From contig WREQ01000010.1 of NCBI GenBank assembly GCA_009779255.1, positions 1 through 42,532 on the forward strand: DNA of 42,532 bases. Direction: 5' to 3'. Both the position numbers and the translations under genes were made by a program. Source of the stretch: Dehalococcoidia bacterium (GTDB lineage Bacteria; Chloroflexota; Dehalococcoidia; Dehalococcoidales; UBA1222). Below the pieces are notes generated by a model, which was not told where the DNA came from, ran no database searches, and saw only the letters and a list, made by a program, of their open reading frames with translations. Positions 20,037 to 29,731 of the stretch are shown piece by piece (the first letter of the stretch is position 1; each line of letters begins with the position of its first letter).

Positions 20037-20693
20037 TTATTTTTTTAGCAAGACGCAGATGTTGCGCGAGAATTCGCGGATGGGGAAGCGGTAACCGCTT
20101 TCCGGCGCTATATCCACAATTTTGAAGCCGGCCTGTTTGGACAGGTTTTCGATTTCGCGGTAGGTAAACAGGTAATAGTAGCGCTGTACGGTGCGCTCGT
20201 CGATGGTGAAAGGCACCATTACTTCGCGGCCTTTGAACCAGAATCTGCGTTGGCGGCGGTTCCATACAGTCAGGAAGGCTTCTCCGCCGGGTTTGAGCAC
20301 GCGCCGCAGTTCCAGCAGCGCCTGAAGGCGGTTGACCTGTCCTTTGATATGGTGCAGGCTGGCGACGGCAATCGCATGTTCGAAACTGGCGGCGGGGTAA
20401 GGCAGTGTGAGAATGTCTGCCTGCGACAGCTTGACCTGAAAATCGTGTTTGTCGGCAAAGCGCCGCGCCATCTCCAGCATGTTGGCGGAGAAGTCCACGC
20501 CAAAGAGGTCGAAGTTTTCTATAAAAGGCAGGAAATCGGCGCCGTGGCCGCATCCCAGATTGAGCAGGTCGCCCTTCTTCCAGCGTTCGGCCAGTTTGGT
20601 TAGCTCTGTATTAAAGATGGTGTGATGGCGGACATTGTACCATGCCGGCGCGATGGCATCCCAGACGGCGGCTTCGGAATCAGTCTGTTTCAT
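20037..20693 (-). CDS. Class I SAM-dependent methyltransferase
   Basis: LLNLGCGHGADFLPF motif I, DLFGVDFSANMLEMARR, HHIKGQ. Confidence 0.85.
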   Translation of the reverse strand: MKQTDSEAAVWDAIAPAWYNVRHHTIFNTELTKLAERWKKGDLLNLGCGHGADFLPFIENFDLFGVDFSANMLEMARRFADKHDFQVKLSQADILTLPYPAASFEHAIAVASLHHIKGQVNRLQALLELRRVLKPGGEAFLTVWNRRQRRFWFKGREVMVPFTIDERTVQRYYYLFTYREIENLSKQAGFKIVDIAPESGYRFPIREFSRNICVLLKK

Positions 20694-20980
20694 GGCGTTA
20701 TGCTTTTCTCCATATGTGTGATATCGCCGCTCCCGTAATGGCGTTTTAACTGTATCGACAGCACGTCGTCAACCCGTTCTTCCATGAAGCGGCGAGCGTC
20801 TTCTACCCCCTGATTGTAGAACTCCGGCGCTAGCTTTTCGATGATAAAGTCCAGTATCAATACTGCTCCCAGTTCTCCCAGTTCAATATCACGCTCGCGG
20901 AGAAACCAGGTTTTGATTTCCCCGAGAAGGTCTTCGCGCTTTTCTTTTGAGAGCCTGATGCGCTTCCGGTCTTTTTTCAT
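20690..20980 (-). CDS. DUF2164-like protein
   Basis: MKKDRKRIRLSKEKREDLLGEIKTWFLRERDIELGELGAVLILDFIIEKLAPEFYNQGVEDAR; likely start at 20980. Confidence 0.75.
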   Translation of the reverse strand: MKKDRKRIRLSKEKREDLLGEIKTWFLRERDIELGELGAVLILDFIIEKLAPEFYNQGVEDARRFMEERVDDVLSIQLKRHYGSGDITHMEKSITP

Positions 20981-21048
20981 ACCGCCTCCCCGGACGCTGT
21001 TTGTGAGTATCCGAGCTTGCTGATACACTTATACCCTGTAATATTACT

Positions 21049-22422
21049 ATGAGAAAGCGTTCCCGCACAATATCAGGGGTTACGCCAGTGGCGGTGATGA
21101 CGGCTCCTTCCGGTTGCCCCGGAAAATGCGTCTACTGCCCGACCTTCGGCGCCATCCCGCAGAGCTATACGCCGGCCTCGCCGTCGGTGATTCGCGCCAG
21201 TGCGTATGACTACGACCCCGTCATGCAGATAAAGCGGCGGATGGCGATGTTGTCTGATATGGGGCATCCCGTTGACAAGGTCGAGTTGATTATCATGGGG
21301 GGTACTTTTCTGGCCACACCTGTGGATTATCAGTATCAATTTATCAAAGGTTGCTACGATGCGCTCAACGGCGTGATTTCGCAGACGCTCGCCGAAGCAC
21401 AGCATATGAACGAGACGGCACTGCGGCGCTGTGTCGGGTTGTGCATCGAAACGCGTCCTGATTTTTGCGGAGACGCGGAGTGCAGGCGGATGCTGGAGTT
21501 TGGCGCCACGCGGGTTGAACTTGGCGTGCAGGTGCTTGACGATGATATTTACAAACTGGTGCGGCGCGGGCATCAGGTTGCCGACGTAACGGCGGCCACG
21601 GCGCTGCTCAGGCGTTACGGTTTCAAGGTGTATTACCACTGGATGCCGGGACTGCCGGGGTCCACGCCGGAGCATGACCTTGCCATGGCGCGGGAGTTGT
21701 TTGCCAACCCCGCTTTTTGCCCGGACGGCCTCAAACTTTACCCCACCATGGTGGTGGAGGGTACCGAACTCGAAGAATGGTTCAGAAGCGGTAAATATAC
21801 TCCATATCCGGCGGAAGTGATGATTAAACTGATGGCCGACATCAAGTCTCTGGTGCCGCCGTATGTGCGCATTTCGCGGGTTCTGCGCGATATTCCCTCA
21901 CAGTACATTACGGGTGGCTTGAAGGAGTCGGTGCGGGACGTGGTGCGCGAGTATATGGCGGCGCGCGGCGACGACTGTGCCTGTATTCGCTGCCGCGAGT
22001 ACGGTCATCGCGTTAAAAGCGGCTGGAAGGTGGGGGAGCCTCAAATCGTGCGGCGTAACTATCAAGCTTCGGACGGGCACGAAATATTGCTGTCATTCGA
22101 AGACGGGCGCGCCGTCCTGTTCGGGCTGCTACGTCTGCGTATCGAATCCAATCCGCCGGATGTTTTTGAAACGTCTGTCGGCATGGCTCTGGTGCGCGAG
22201 CTGCATGTTTTTGGCAGCGAGGTCGTCTTGGGGGGACGCGAGGACCTGTCGGCGCAGCACCGCGGCTTTGGCAGGGCACTGCTGGCCTGCGCCGAGCGCA
22301 TCGCGTTTGAGGAGTTCGGCGTTAGGGGTGTGGCGGTGTTGAGTGGGGTTGGTGCGCGGCAGTATTACGCCGAACAGGGATACGTCCTGAAGGCGGGCTA
22401 CATGCAGAAGTTGCCGGAATAG
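21049..22422 (+). CDS. elp3: Elp3-family radical SAM/GNAT tRNA U34 modification enzyme
   Basis: Radical-SAM cysteines GCPGKCVYCP, ETRPDFC, YHWMPGLPGSTPEHD, C-terminal GNAT-like HRGFGRALL. Confidence 0.93.
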   Translation: MRKRSRTISGVTPVAVMTAPSGCPGKCVYCPTFGAIPQSYTPASPSVIRASAYDYDPVMQIKRRMAMLSDMGHPVDKVELIIMGGTFLATPVDYQYQFIKGCYDALNGVISQTLAEAQHMNETALRRCVGLCIETRPDFCGDAECRRMLEFGATRVELGVQVLDDDIYKLVRRGHQVADVTAATALLRRYGFKVYYHWMPGLPGSTPEHDLAMARELFANPAFCPDGLKLYPTMVVEGTELEEWFRSGKYTPYPAEVMIKLMADIKSLVPPYVRISRVLRDIPSQYITGGLKESVRDVVREYMAARGDDCACIRCREYGHRVKSGWKVGEPQIVRRNYQASDGHEILLSFEDGRAVLFGLLRLRIESNPPDVFETSVGMALVRELHVFGSEVVLGGREDLSAQHRGFGRALLACAERIAFEEFGVRGVAVLSGVGARQYYAEQGYVLKAGYMQKLPE

Positions 22423-22461
22423 GGCTTGGGAGGCTTTTGGGGAGTGCCTCATGGAACAAAA

Positions 22462-22490
22462 AACGGAGGAGACACCGTGTCCCCTCCGTT
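22462..22490. terminator. Intrinsic terminator between convergent elp3 and trxA
   Basis: AACGGAGG...CCTCCGTT stem flanked by A-rich and T-rich tracts. Confidence 0.7.
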
Positions 22491-22511
22491 CATTTTTGTG
22501 TGCAGCTCGGA

Positions 22512-22835
22512 TTAACCGGCCGCCAGTAAAGCATCCACCCGGCTTTGAATCGCCGATTCGGGCAGCGCTCCGACAACATTGTCCACAACCTTGCCATTTT
22601 TCAGAAACAGCATGTTGGGGATGGATCGGACGCTGTAAAGCGCCGGCGTTTTCTGGTTTTCATCCACGTTCATACGGCAGAATTTAACCTTGCCGGCGTA
22701 CTTGTCCGCCAGTTTTTCCAGTATCGGGGCCACCATGCGGCAAGGACCACACCACGGCGCCCACATATCAATAAGTACCGGTAGTGGTGATTTCAGCACT
22801 TCGGCTTCAAAAGTGGCATCGGTAACGTCAATCAT
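22512..22835 (-). CDS. trxA: Thioredoxin
   Basis: LIDMWAPWCGPCRMVAPILEKLA active site; full-length 107 aa. Confidence 0.95.
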   Translation of the reverse strand: MIDVTDATFEAEVLKSPLPVLIDMWAPWCGPCRMVAPILEKLADKYAGKVKFCRMNVDENQKTPALYSVRSIPNMLFLKNGKVVDNVVGALPESAIQSRVDALLAAG

Positions 22836-22867
22836 GGTTCAATATCTCCTTGAAAAACTCCGGTTTT

Positions 22868-22897
22868 ATGGTAGAGAATAGCCTGTTTAGTTGTCAA
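22868..22897 (-). promoter_or_regulatory. Predicted sigma-70-type promoter for trxA
   Basis: Minus strand TTGACA-N18-TACCAT. Confidence 0.45.
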
Positions 22898-22913
22898 CTT
22901 CTGTGGCCTGTAT

Positions 22914-23801
22914 TTACTGCACACCGGCAGCCATTTTTGCCGCCTTGATGGTGTTTGACATAAGTATGACGATGGTCATCGGTCCCGCCCCGCCTGGCAC
23001 TGGCGTTATGGCTGAGGCCTTTTCTTTGACTGCCTCGAAGTCCACGTCGCCGGTGAGGATGCGCTTACCCTCCGGCGTCCTGCCGATTTCGTTGATACCG
23101 ATGTCAATTACCACTGCGCCTTCCTTTACCATATCGGCGGTGATGAACTTCGGCCTGCCGATGGCGGTAATAAGTATGTCTGCGCGGCGGGTGTGTTCGG
23201 CGATATTGCGGGTCGCAGAGTGACAGACGGTGACGGTGGCGTTGGCTCCTTTGGCTTTTTGCAGCAGTATGTTGGCCACCGGTTTGCCTATGATGTTTGA
23301 GCGTCCGACCACCACCACTTCAGCCCCGACAGTCTCGATACCGCTGCGTTCCAGCAGCACCTGTACACCGCGCGGCGTGCATGGCAGGAATCCTGGCTCG
23401 CCGATGACCATGCGCCCCACGCTTACCGGATGGAAGCCGTCCACGTCCTTGCGCGGGTCGATGGCGCAAACCACGCGGTTCTCGTTGATGTGGGGAGGAG
23501 GTGGTGATTGCACCAGTATGCCATGAATACGCGGGTCTTTATTCAGCTTGTCGATGAGTGCCAGCAGGTCGTCCTCCGGCGTATAGCCGGGCAGGTCGTG
23601 GCGCTCGGAATAGATGCCTATGTCCAGACAGGCTTTAACCTTGGCGGTCACATACACATGCGAGGCAGGGTCGTCGCCTACCAGCACCGTTGCCAGCCCA
23701 GGGGTGACGCCGTGCCTGCTCTTCAGTTCGGCAACATCGGCGCGCACTTCTTCGGTAATCTGTCTGGCGATTGCTGTTCCGCTTATAATCCTGGCTGTCA
23801 T
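22914..23801 (-). CDS. folD: Bifunctional methylenetetrahydrofolate dehydrogenase/cyclohydrolase
   Basis: GILVQSPPPPHINE, VVVVGRSNIIGKPVANILL, GDVDFEAVKEKASAITPVPGGAGPMT. Confidence 0.96.
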   Translation of the reverse strand: MTARIISGTAIARQITEEVRADVAELKSRHGVTPGLATVLVGDDPASHVYVTAKVKACLDIGIYSERHDLPGYTPEDDLLALIDKLNKDPRIHGILVQSPPPPHINENRVVCAIDPRKDVDGFHPVSVGRMVIGEPGFLPCTPRGVQVLLERSGIETVGAEVVVVGRSNIIGKPVANILLQKAKGANATVTVCHSATRNIAEHTRRADILITAIGRPKFITADMVKEGAVVIDIGINEIGRTPEGKRILTGDVDFEAVKEKASAITPVPGGAGPMTIVILMSNTIKAAKMAAGVQ

Positions 23802-23832
23802 TCGTCCCTCCTGTCCGTCCCCCGGTTGTATC

Positions 23833-25614
23833 CTAGAACAACCCTTTTACTTTTCCGGTCTTCGTATCCACATCCACCCTTCTGAAGGCCGGGTTGGATG
23901 ATGTTCCCGGCATTAGCTTGATGTCGCCAGCCACTGGCACGATAAAGCCCGCTCCGGCGTATGTCAGGATGTCGCGGATTGGCAGCGTCCAGCCTGTGGG
24001 GCGACCTTTTAGCGTGGGGTCGTGGGAAAGCGAAAGGTGGGTTTTCACCATGCAGGTTTTCATCTGTGCGGCGTCCGGCTCCTTCTCCAGCCGCTCGGCC
24101 TTGGCGGCGGCTTCCGGCGTGTAAGTCACGCCGTCGGCACCGTATACCTCTTTCGCGATAATCTCGATGCGCTTCCTGAGCGGTGTTTCATCGGGATAGA
24201 GGAATTTGAACTCGCTATTTTCATTGCAGGCGTCCACCACCGCTTCTGCCAGCTCCTGTGCCCCTGCGCCGCCTTTGAGCCAGTGCTGCGATACCGCCGC
24301 GCGTGCCCCCGCTGCCTCGGCGGCCCGGCGCACGATTTCAATTTCCTCGCGGTCGTCGGTGTAGAAGGCGTTGATGCACACCACCGGCTTCATCCCGCTC
24401 TTTTTGACGGTCTCGATGTGTGCCAGCAGGTTGACCAGGCCTTTTTCCACCAGCGCCGGATGGGACTTGGTATAGGCTTCGTCCAGCGGTTTGCCGGGTG
24501 TTACTTTCGGTCCGCCGCCGTGCATTTTGAGGGCGCGCACTGTGGCTACCACTACGGCGCAACTGGGCACGAGTCCGGAAATGCGGCTCTTGATATTCCA
24601 GAACTTCTCAAAGCCAATGTCGGCGCCGAAGCCGCTCTCGGTGACATGGTAATCGGAAAGCTTCAACGCCACCTGATCGGCCACAATCGAGGACTGACCT
24701 ACGGCGATGTTGGCGAATGGTCCGGCGTGAACCATCACGGGCTGGCCTTCCAGCGTTTGCATCAGGTTGGGATTGGCGGCGCGCACCATCCAGGCGGTCA
24801 TGGCGCCGTCCACCTCGAGGTCGCGGGTGGTGATGGGATTGCCACGCTTGTCGTAAGCTACCACGATTTTACCCATGCGCTCGCGCATGTCCTTTAAATC
24901 CTTGAACACGGCCAGTATCGCCATCACCTCAGACGATACCGAGATAGCGAATCCGCTCTTCATCATGAAGCCGTCCATCGCACTGCCCTGGCCGATGACG
25001 ATGTCGCGTAGCGCCTGAGCGCAGAAGTCCATCACCCACTTCATCTGCACGTTGCGCGGGTCAATATCCAGCCGTTTGAGATTGCGTCTGGCGAGGAACT
25101 CGTCGGTGTTGATGAATTCATGCTGCAGTCTGGAGGTGAGCGCCACCATGGCCAGATTGTGGGCGTTTGTTACATTGTCGATGTCGCCGGTCAGCCCCAG
25201 TGAGAACGGGGTGAGCGGGATGCACTGCGCAAGCCCGCCGCCTGCCGCTGAGCCTTTGATGTTGAAGGTCGGTCCGCCGGACGGCTGCCGGATAGCGCCG
25301 GAGACGCGCTTGCCCAGCCTGCCCAGCCCCTGTACCAGTCCCATGGTGGTGGTGCTTTTGCCTTCGCCCAGTGGGGTGGGGGTGATGGCTGTGACGTCGA
25401 TATATTTGCCGTTGGGCTTGTCTGCCAGACGCTTGAGCAGGGCAGAGAAATCCACCTTGCCCAGGTAATGTCCGTAGGGCAGCAGCTCCTCCTTGAGGAT
25501 ACCCCAATCCGAGGCCAGCCCGGCAATCGGGGTCATGTGCTTTTCAGCTTCCTCGGCGACCTGCCAGTCGGCGAGTTTGGTTGGGTCAAGCGTGGTAATA
25601 TCGAATCCTGCCAT
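23833..25614 (-). CDS. fhs: Formate-tetrahydrofolate ligase
   Basis: 593 aa; [21 protein letters not shown]-loop, [34 protein letters not shown]. Confidence 0.97.
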   Translation of the reverse strand: MAGFDITTLDPTKLADWQVAEEAEKHMTPIAGLASDWGILKEELLPYGHYLGKVDFSALLKRLADKPNGKYIDVTAITPTPLGEGKSTTTMGLVQGLGRLGKRVSGAIRQPSGGPTFNIKGSAAGGGLAQCIPLTPFSLGLTGDIDNVTNAHNLAMVALTSRLQHEFINTDEFLARRNLKRLDIDPRNVQMKWVMDFCAQALRDIVIGQGSAMDGFMMKSGFAISVSSEVMAILAVFKDLKDMRERMGKIVVAYDKRGNPITTRDLEVDGAMTAWMVRAANPNLMQTLEGQPVMVHAGPFANIAVGQSSIVADQVALKLSDYHVTESGFGADIGFEKFWNIKSRISGLVPSCAVVVATVRALKMHGGGPKVTPGKPLDEAYTKSHPALVEKGLVNLLAHIETVKKSGMKPVVCINAFYTDDREEIEIVRRAAEAAGARAAVSQHWLKGGAGAQELAEAVVDACNENSEFKFLYPDETPLRKRIEIIAKEVYGADGVTYTPEAAAKAERLEKEPDAAQMKTCMVKTHLSLSHDPTLKGRPTGWTLPIRDILTYAGAGFIVPVAGDIKLMPGTSSNPAFRRVDVDTKTGKVKGLF

Positions 25615-25793
25615 GAGTGTGGTTCCTCTCTTGTCGATATTTCAGTGTGTTTACATAATCTGGAAAACCGGACGGTGACAGGAGCGGGATGCCAGACAGC
25701 TAGTTTATCGGATTGGAGGACGGGGCGTCAACAGCGCGACCGTCCACGCAGTGCCTGTGTGACCATGTGGCATAGGGAATAAATCAGCCACGC

Positions 25794-27131
25794 TCAGGAC
25801 AGCGGCGGCGGAGTTGGCGGGTTTTCGAAAGACAGCTTGGTCAGCGGCACTGCTCGCATGATGCCTTCGGCTTTGAATGCCTTGTTCAGGCGCAGGCGCA
25901 GTTCTCCCATGCTCTCCCATTGCTTGCCGGGGTAGGTATCTCCGCCCAGCAGCAGGTCGATACCGGTGTCGCTCAGCTTGTCCACGCGGGTCACCCTCGG
26001 TGCGGTGCGCAGCCGCTTGCTCCAGACGGGATCCCGCAGCATATCCTGCCCGACGCGATTGATAACTTCGATAGCTTTCTCAATGTTGGTATCGTAGTCC
26101 ACCGAGACCGAGAAATTGATTCGGGAGAGTTTGTTGGTATAGTTGCTGGCGACGGAGATAGCACTGCTGGGTACGACATGCAGGGCTCCGTCGGAGTCGC
26201 GCAGCACGGTTTTTCTTAAGTTGATGCTTTCCACCGTACCGGCGACCGACGCGATTTTGATGTAGTCCCCGATACGGTAGTGGTTTTCCACAATGATAAA
26301 GAAACCGCTGATGAGGTCCTTGATGAGCGACTGCGCGCCAAGGCTGATGGCCAACGCTATCACGCCTGCCGATGTGAGGAGGGCGGAGATATTGTAGTCG
26401 AATTCGCTCAAAATCATGGTGACGAAAATGAAGATGACAACCATCTGCACGCCGGTTGTGATAACGCCGGTCAGCGTGCCGATGCGTTTCCGCATATCCT
26501 CCTCGGTCTGCTCGTCGTGTGTTTTGTATACGGTGTTCCGGATTAGACGGGGAACGATACGCCTGATCATGAGCAGCAGCACCACGGTTAGCAGAAACAG
26601 GGTGGCAAGGCTGGCAAGATGCGTCTCCAACCATGCGTTTACAGAGGTTAGCAGGTTGTGGTTGACATTCAGGTGATTCAGTATGCCGACCGCCAGCAGC
26701 GCCGTGATGATGACAGGGACGGCGAACACCAAAAACCCGGCGATGAAGTTTTCAAGCGACCATGATGTTTTGCTGATGTCGCGGCGGTACCATCTTAGCA
26801 GGGCGTTGACAATCACAACGATAGTGTAGGCGGCAAGGACCATAAAGATGATGCCGGCAATCTGGTTCACTACAGCTGTGTCTTCAGGGCGCACGGCGAT
26901 GCGATAGATGGTGTAAAGCCCCGGCCAGATGCACCACAATAGCGTGACCAGCCGCGTGTCGTGTAGCAGAATGTCGTTGAACGGCGTTTTGGTATTGGAA
27001 GCCAGCCGGTGGATATACCTGTAGAATATGCGGCGCAGAACGAAAGCCAGGGCGGCAACCGCGACGCCCGCCAGCACTGCCAGCGCCGTGTGCGGCAGCG
27101 CTTCCTGATTGAAGTATGGCTCCCAGTTCAT
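25794..27131 (-). CDS. MscS-family mechanosensitive ion channel
   Basis: Multiple TM helices then AISLGAQSLIKDLISGFFIIVENHYRIGDYIKIASVAGTVESINLRKT, an MscS signature. Confidence 0.88.
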   Translation of the reverse strand: MNWEPYFNQEALPHTALAVLAGVAVAALAFVLRRIFYRYIHRLASNTKTPFNDILLHDTRLVTLLWCIWPGLYTIYRIAVRPEDTAVVNQIAGIIFMVLAAYTIVVIVNALLRWYRRDISKTSWSLENFIAGFLVFAVPVIITALLAVGILNHLNVNHNLLTSVNAWLETHLASLATLFLLTVVLLLMIRRIVPRLIRNTVYKTHDEQTEEDMRKRIGTLTGVITTGVQMVVIFIFVTMILSEFDYNISALLTSAGVIALAISLGAQSLIKDLISGFFIIVENHYRIGDYIKIASVAGTVESINLRKTVLRDSDGALHVVPSSAISVASNYTNKLSRINFSVSVDYDTNIEKAIEVINRVGQDMLRDPVWSKRLRTAPRVTRVDKLSDTGIDLLLGGDTYPGKQWESMGELRLRLNKAFKAEGIMRAVPLTKLSFENPPTPPPLS

Positions 27132-27190
27132 AAGCCCTGTTTCCCTGTCGTTAAATATGCTTCAGGCCACTACGTTTTTGACATTACAGG

Positions 27191-29719
27191 CTAGGCGCTT
27201 TTCACCTTGCTGGCTTCCTGCAGGCCGAGCAACTCGACGGCCTCCTCACGCATTTTGTACTTCAATACTTTGCCGGCGGCATTCATGGGGAAGGCATCCA
27301 CGAAGCGCACGTAGCGCGGGGTCTTGTGTTTGGCCATATGCGCGCAGACAAAATCCTTTATCTCTTCCTCCGAAGCCTGTTCGCCGGTCTTGAGCACGAT
27401 CCATGCCATTACGGCCTCTCCGTACTGCATGTCCGGCACCCCGATTACCTGTACATCCTTTACTTTAGGGTTGGTGTAGATGAAGTCCTCAATTTCCTTG
27501 GGGTAGATGTTCTCGCCGCCTCGGATGATCATGTCCTTGAGGCGTCCGGTGATTTTGTAGTTGCCGTCCGGACGGCGTCTGGCCAGATCGCCGGTGTGCA
27601 GCCAACCATCCCGGTCGATGGCGTTCTGCGTGGCGGCGGGCATCTTGTAGTACCCTTTCATGATGTTGTAGCCGCGGGCTACGAATTCCCCGTCGGTGTC
27701 GTCGGGAAGATCCTCGCCGGTGGCGGGATCTACGATTTTGCACTCGACGCCCGGCAACTCGCGGCCCACGGTGTTAACCCGCACCTCGATGGGGTCGTCC
27801 GAGCGGGACATGGTGCAGCCTGGAGAGGCCTCCGTCTGCCCGAACACGATGGTGATTTCTGGCATGTGCATCTTTTCCATCACCTCGGTCATCACCTTGA
27901 TGGGGCAGGGGCTGCCGGCCATGATACCGGTGCGCATGTGGGAAAAATCCGTCTTGGGGAAATTCTCGTGTTCCATCATGGCGATGAACATGGTAGGTAC
28001 GCCATGGAAAGCGGTGATTTTTTCCTTGTTGATGCATTCCAGCGACAGGCGCGGTGAGAAGGCGGGGATTGGGCACATGGTGACGCCGTGGGTAACGGCG
28101 GCGGTCATCGCCAGCACCATGCCGAAGCAGTGGAACATAGGTACGTGTATCATCAGGCGGTCGGCGGTGGAGAAATCCATGCGGTCGCCGATGGTCTTGC
28201 CATTGTTAATGACGTTGTAGTGACTCAGCATGACCCCCTTGGGAAAACCGGTGGTGCCGGAGGTGTACTGCATGTTGCAGACATCGTGACGGTTGATGTC
28301 GGCCATGCGCTGATACACCGTCTCCATGGGGACGGTGCGGCCGCGCTCCACGGTCTCCTCCCATGTGAGACAGCCTGGCTGCTGGAAATCCACGCTGACC
28401 ACATGACGCAGGAACGGCAGACGTTTGGTGTGCAGCGGCTGTCCCGGTACGTTGCCGGCCAGCTCTGGGCAGATTTCATTGATGATGGCAGCGTAATTGG
28501 AATCCTTGTGGCCGTCTATCATGACCAGTGTGTGCGTATCGGACTGGCGTAACAGGTATTCAGCCTCATGGATTTTGTAGGCGGTGTTGACTGTTACTAG
28601 CACTGCGCCGATTCTGGTCGCTGCCCAGAAGGTGATGAACCAGGCTGGCACGTTGGTAGCCCATACGGCGACTTTGTCGCCGCGCTTGACGCCAAGCGAA
28701 ATGAGTCCTCTGCAGAACCTGTCCACGTCCCGGCGGAATTCGGCGTAGGTGCGGGTGTAGTCCAGCGTGGTGTAGCGGAAGGCGCGTTGGTCGGGAAATT
28801 CCTGCGCAACGCGGTCCAGCAGCTGCGGGAAGGTGAGGTCGATGAGACTTTCCTTTTCCCAGATGTATTTGCCAGTGCGCGTCCGGTTGTCGAAAAGCTG
28901 CCCGGTCGCCTGCCTGCCGGTATGGGCACTCATAAAGTTTCTGAAATGGGGGATGACCACGCCGGGGTCTTCTAGATCGTCCATCCAGCGCTTGTTCCAT
29001 TCCAGCGTTACCATGCCGGCGAAATTGATGGATTCAAGGGCGGGAAACATGGCGTCAAACGGGATGTCACCTTCGCCCATAAGCCTGTATTTGATCTGGC
29101 CGTTTTCCAGTACGGAGTCTTTGACGTGTACGTGCTTGACATAAGCGCCAAGGTTCTGCACCGTCTGATCGGGGCTTTCGCCGGCTATCCGGTAAGGGTG
29201 ATGCGTGTCCCACAGCGCCGCCACACTGTCGCTGGCGGTGCGTTCCAGCAGGCGGTAGAGCCGGTCGGTACGAGCGTAAACGCCGTTGGTTTCCACTAGC
29301 AGCGTGACGTTGTGCTCTTCTGCCAGTGGTGCCAACCGTCGGAGCTGTCTGATAACCACATCGTCATCCACCTCGCCTTCTGGCGCTACGTTCTCGTCGG
29401 CGCGCACACGCACGTATGGCGCGCCCATTTTGCCCGCAAGCCGGATGTACTCTGTGATTTCGGCGATATTCTCCTCTTCGCGGTCGGCATATTTAAGGCT
29501 GTTGTGCGAAGAAAAGCATTGGATGGAAATTCCCATTTCGTGCAGGCGGGCGATGGTGTCCGGAAGGGCACTTTCGGAGAAAGGTTGGGCGCGCACGGCG
29601 AAGATGTCCTCTCCCAGTCCGCGAATCTCAATGCCGTCAAAATCAAAGTCCCTGGCCGCGGAGCAGATATCCTGCCAGCTCCAGTCGGGGCAGGATAGGG
29701 TGGAAAAGGCGATTTTCAA
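27191..29719 (-). CDS. Fusion: N-terminal sugar-phosphate-isomerase/epimerase-like TIM barrel plus C-terminal AMP-dependent acyl-CoA synthetase
   Basis: 842 aa in one frame; residues about 1-270 (IEIRGLG..., LLVETNG, ALWDTHHPYR, KHVHVKDS, VTLEWNKRW) then AMP-binding motifs YTSGTTGFPKGVMLSH, GQTEASPG, DGWLHTGDLARRRPDGNYKITGRLKDMIIRGGENIYPKEIE. Confidence 0.9.
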   Translation of the reverse strand: MKIAFSTLSCPDWSWQDICSAARDFDFDGIEIRGLGEDIFAVRAQPFSESALPDTIARLHEMGISIQCFSSHNSLKYADREEENIAEITEYIRLAGKMGAPYVRVRADENVAPEGEVDDDVVIRQLRRLAPLAEEHNVTLLVETNGVYARTDRLYRLLERTASDSVAALWDTHHPYRIAGESPDQTVQNLGAYVKHVHVKDSVLENGQIKYRLMGEGDIPFDAMFPALESINFAGMVTLEWNKRWMDDLEDPGVVIPHFRNFMSAHTGRQATGQLFDNRTRTGKYIWEKESLIDLTFPQLLDRVAQEFPDQRAFRYTTLDYTRTYAEFRRDVDRFCRGLISLGVKRGDKVAVWATNVPAWFITFWAATRIGAVLVTVNTAYKIHEAEYLLRQSDTHTLVMIDGHKDSNYAAIINEICPELAGNVPGQPLHTKRLPFLRHVVSVDFQQPGCLTWEETVERGRTVPMETVYQRMADINRHDVCNMQYTSGTTGFPKGVMLSHYNVINNGKTIGDRMDFSTADRLMIHVPMFHCFGMVLAMTAAVTHGVTMCPIPAFSPRLSLECINKEKITAFHGVPTMFIAMMEHENFPKTDFSHMRTGIMAGSPCPIKVMTEVMEKMHMPEITIVFGQTEASPGCTMSRSDDPIEVRVNTVGRELPGVECKIVDPATGEDLPDDTDGEFVARGYNIMKGYYKMPAATQNAIDRDGWLHTGDLARRRPDGNYKITGRLKDMIIRGGENIYPKEIEDFIYTNPKVKDVQVIGVPDMQYGEAVMAWIVLKTGEQASEEEIKDFVCAHMAKHKTPRYVRFVDAFPMNAAGKVLKYKMREEAVELLGLQEASKVKSA

Positions 29720-29731
29720 AGCAGGCTCCTT

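Noticed and set aside
23508-24897. Long plus-strand ORFs antisense to folD and fhs (125 and 291 aa)
   Set aside because: Shadow ORFs of GC-rich coding sequence; the minus-strand products are unambiguous FolD and Fhs.
27326-28552. 243-, 174- and 154-aa plus-strand ORFs antisense to the acyl-CoA synthetase fusion
   Set aside because: Mirror reading of a strongly conserved gene; no recognisable domains.
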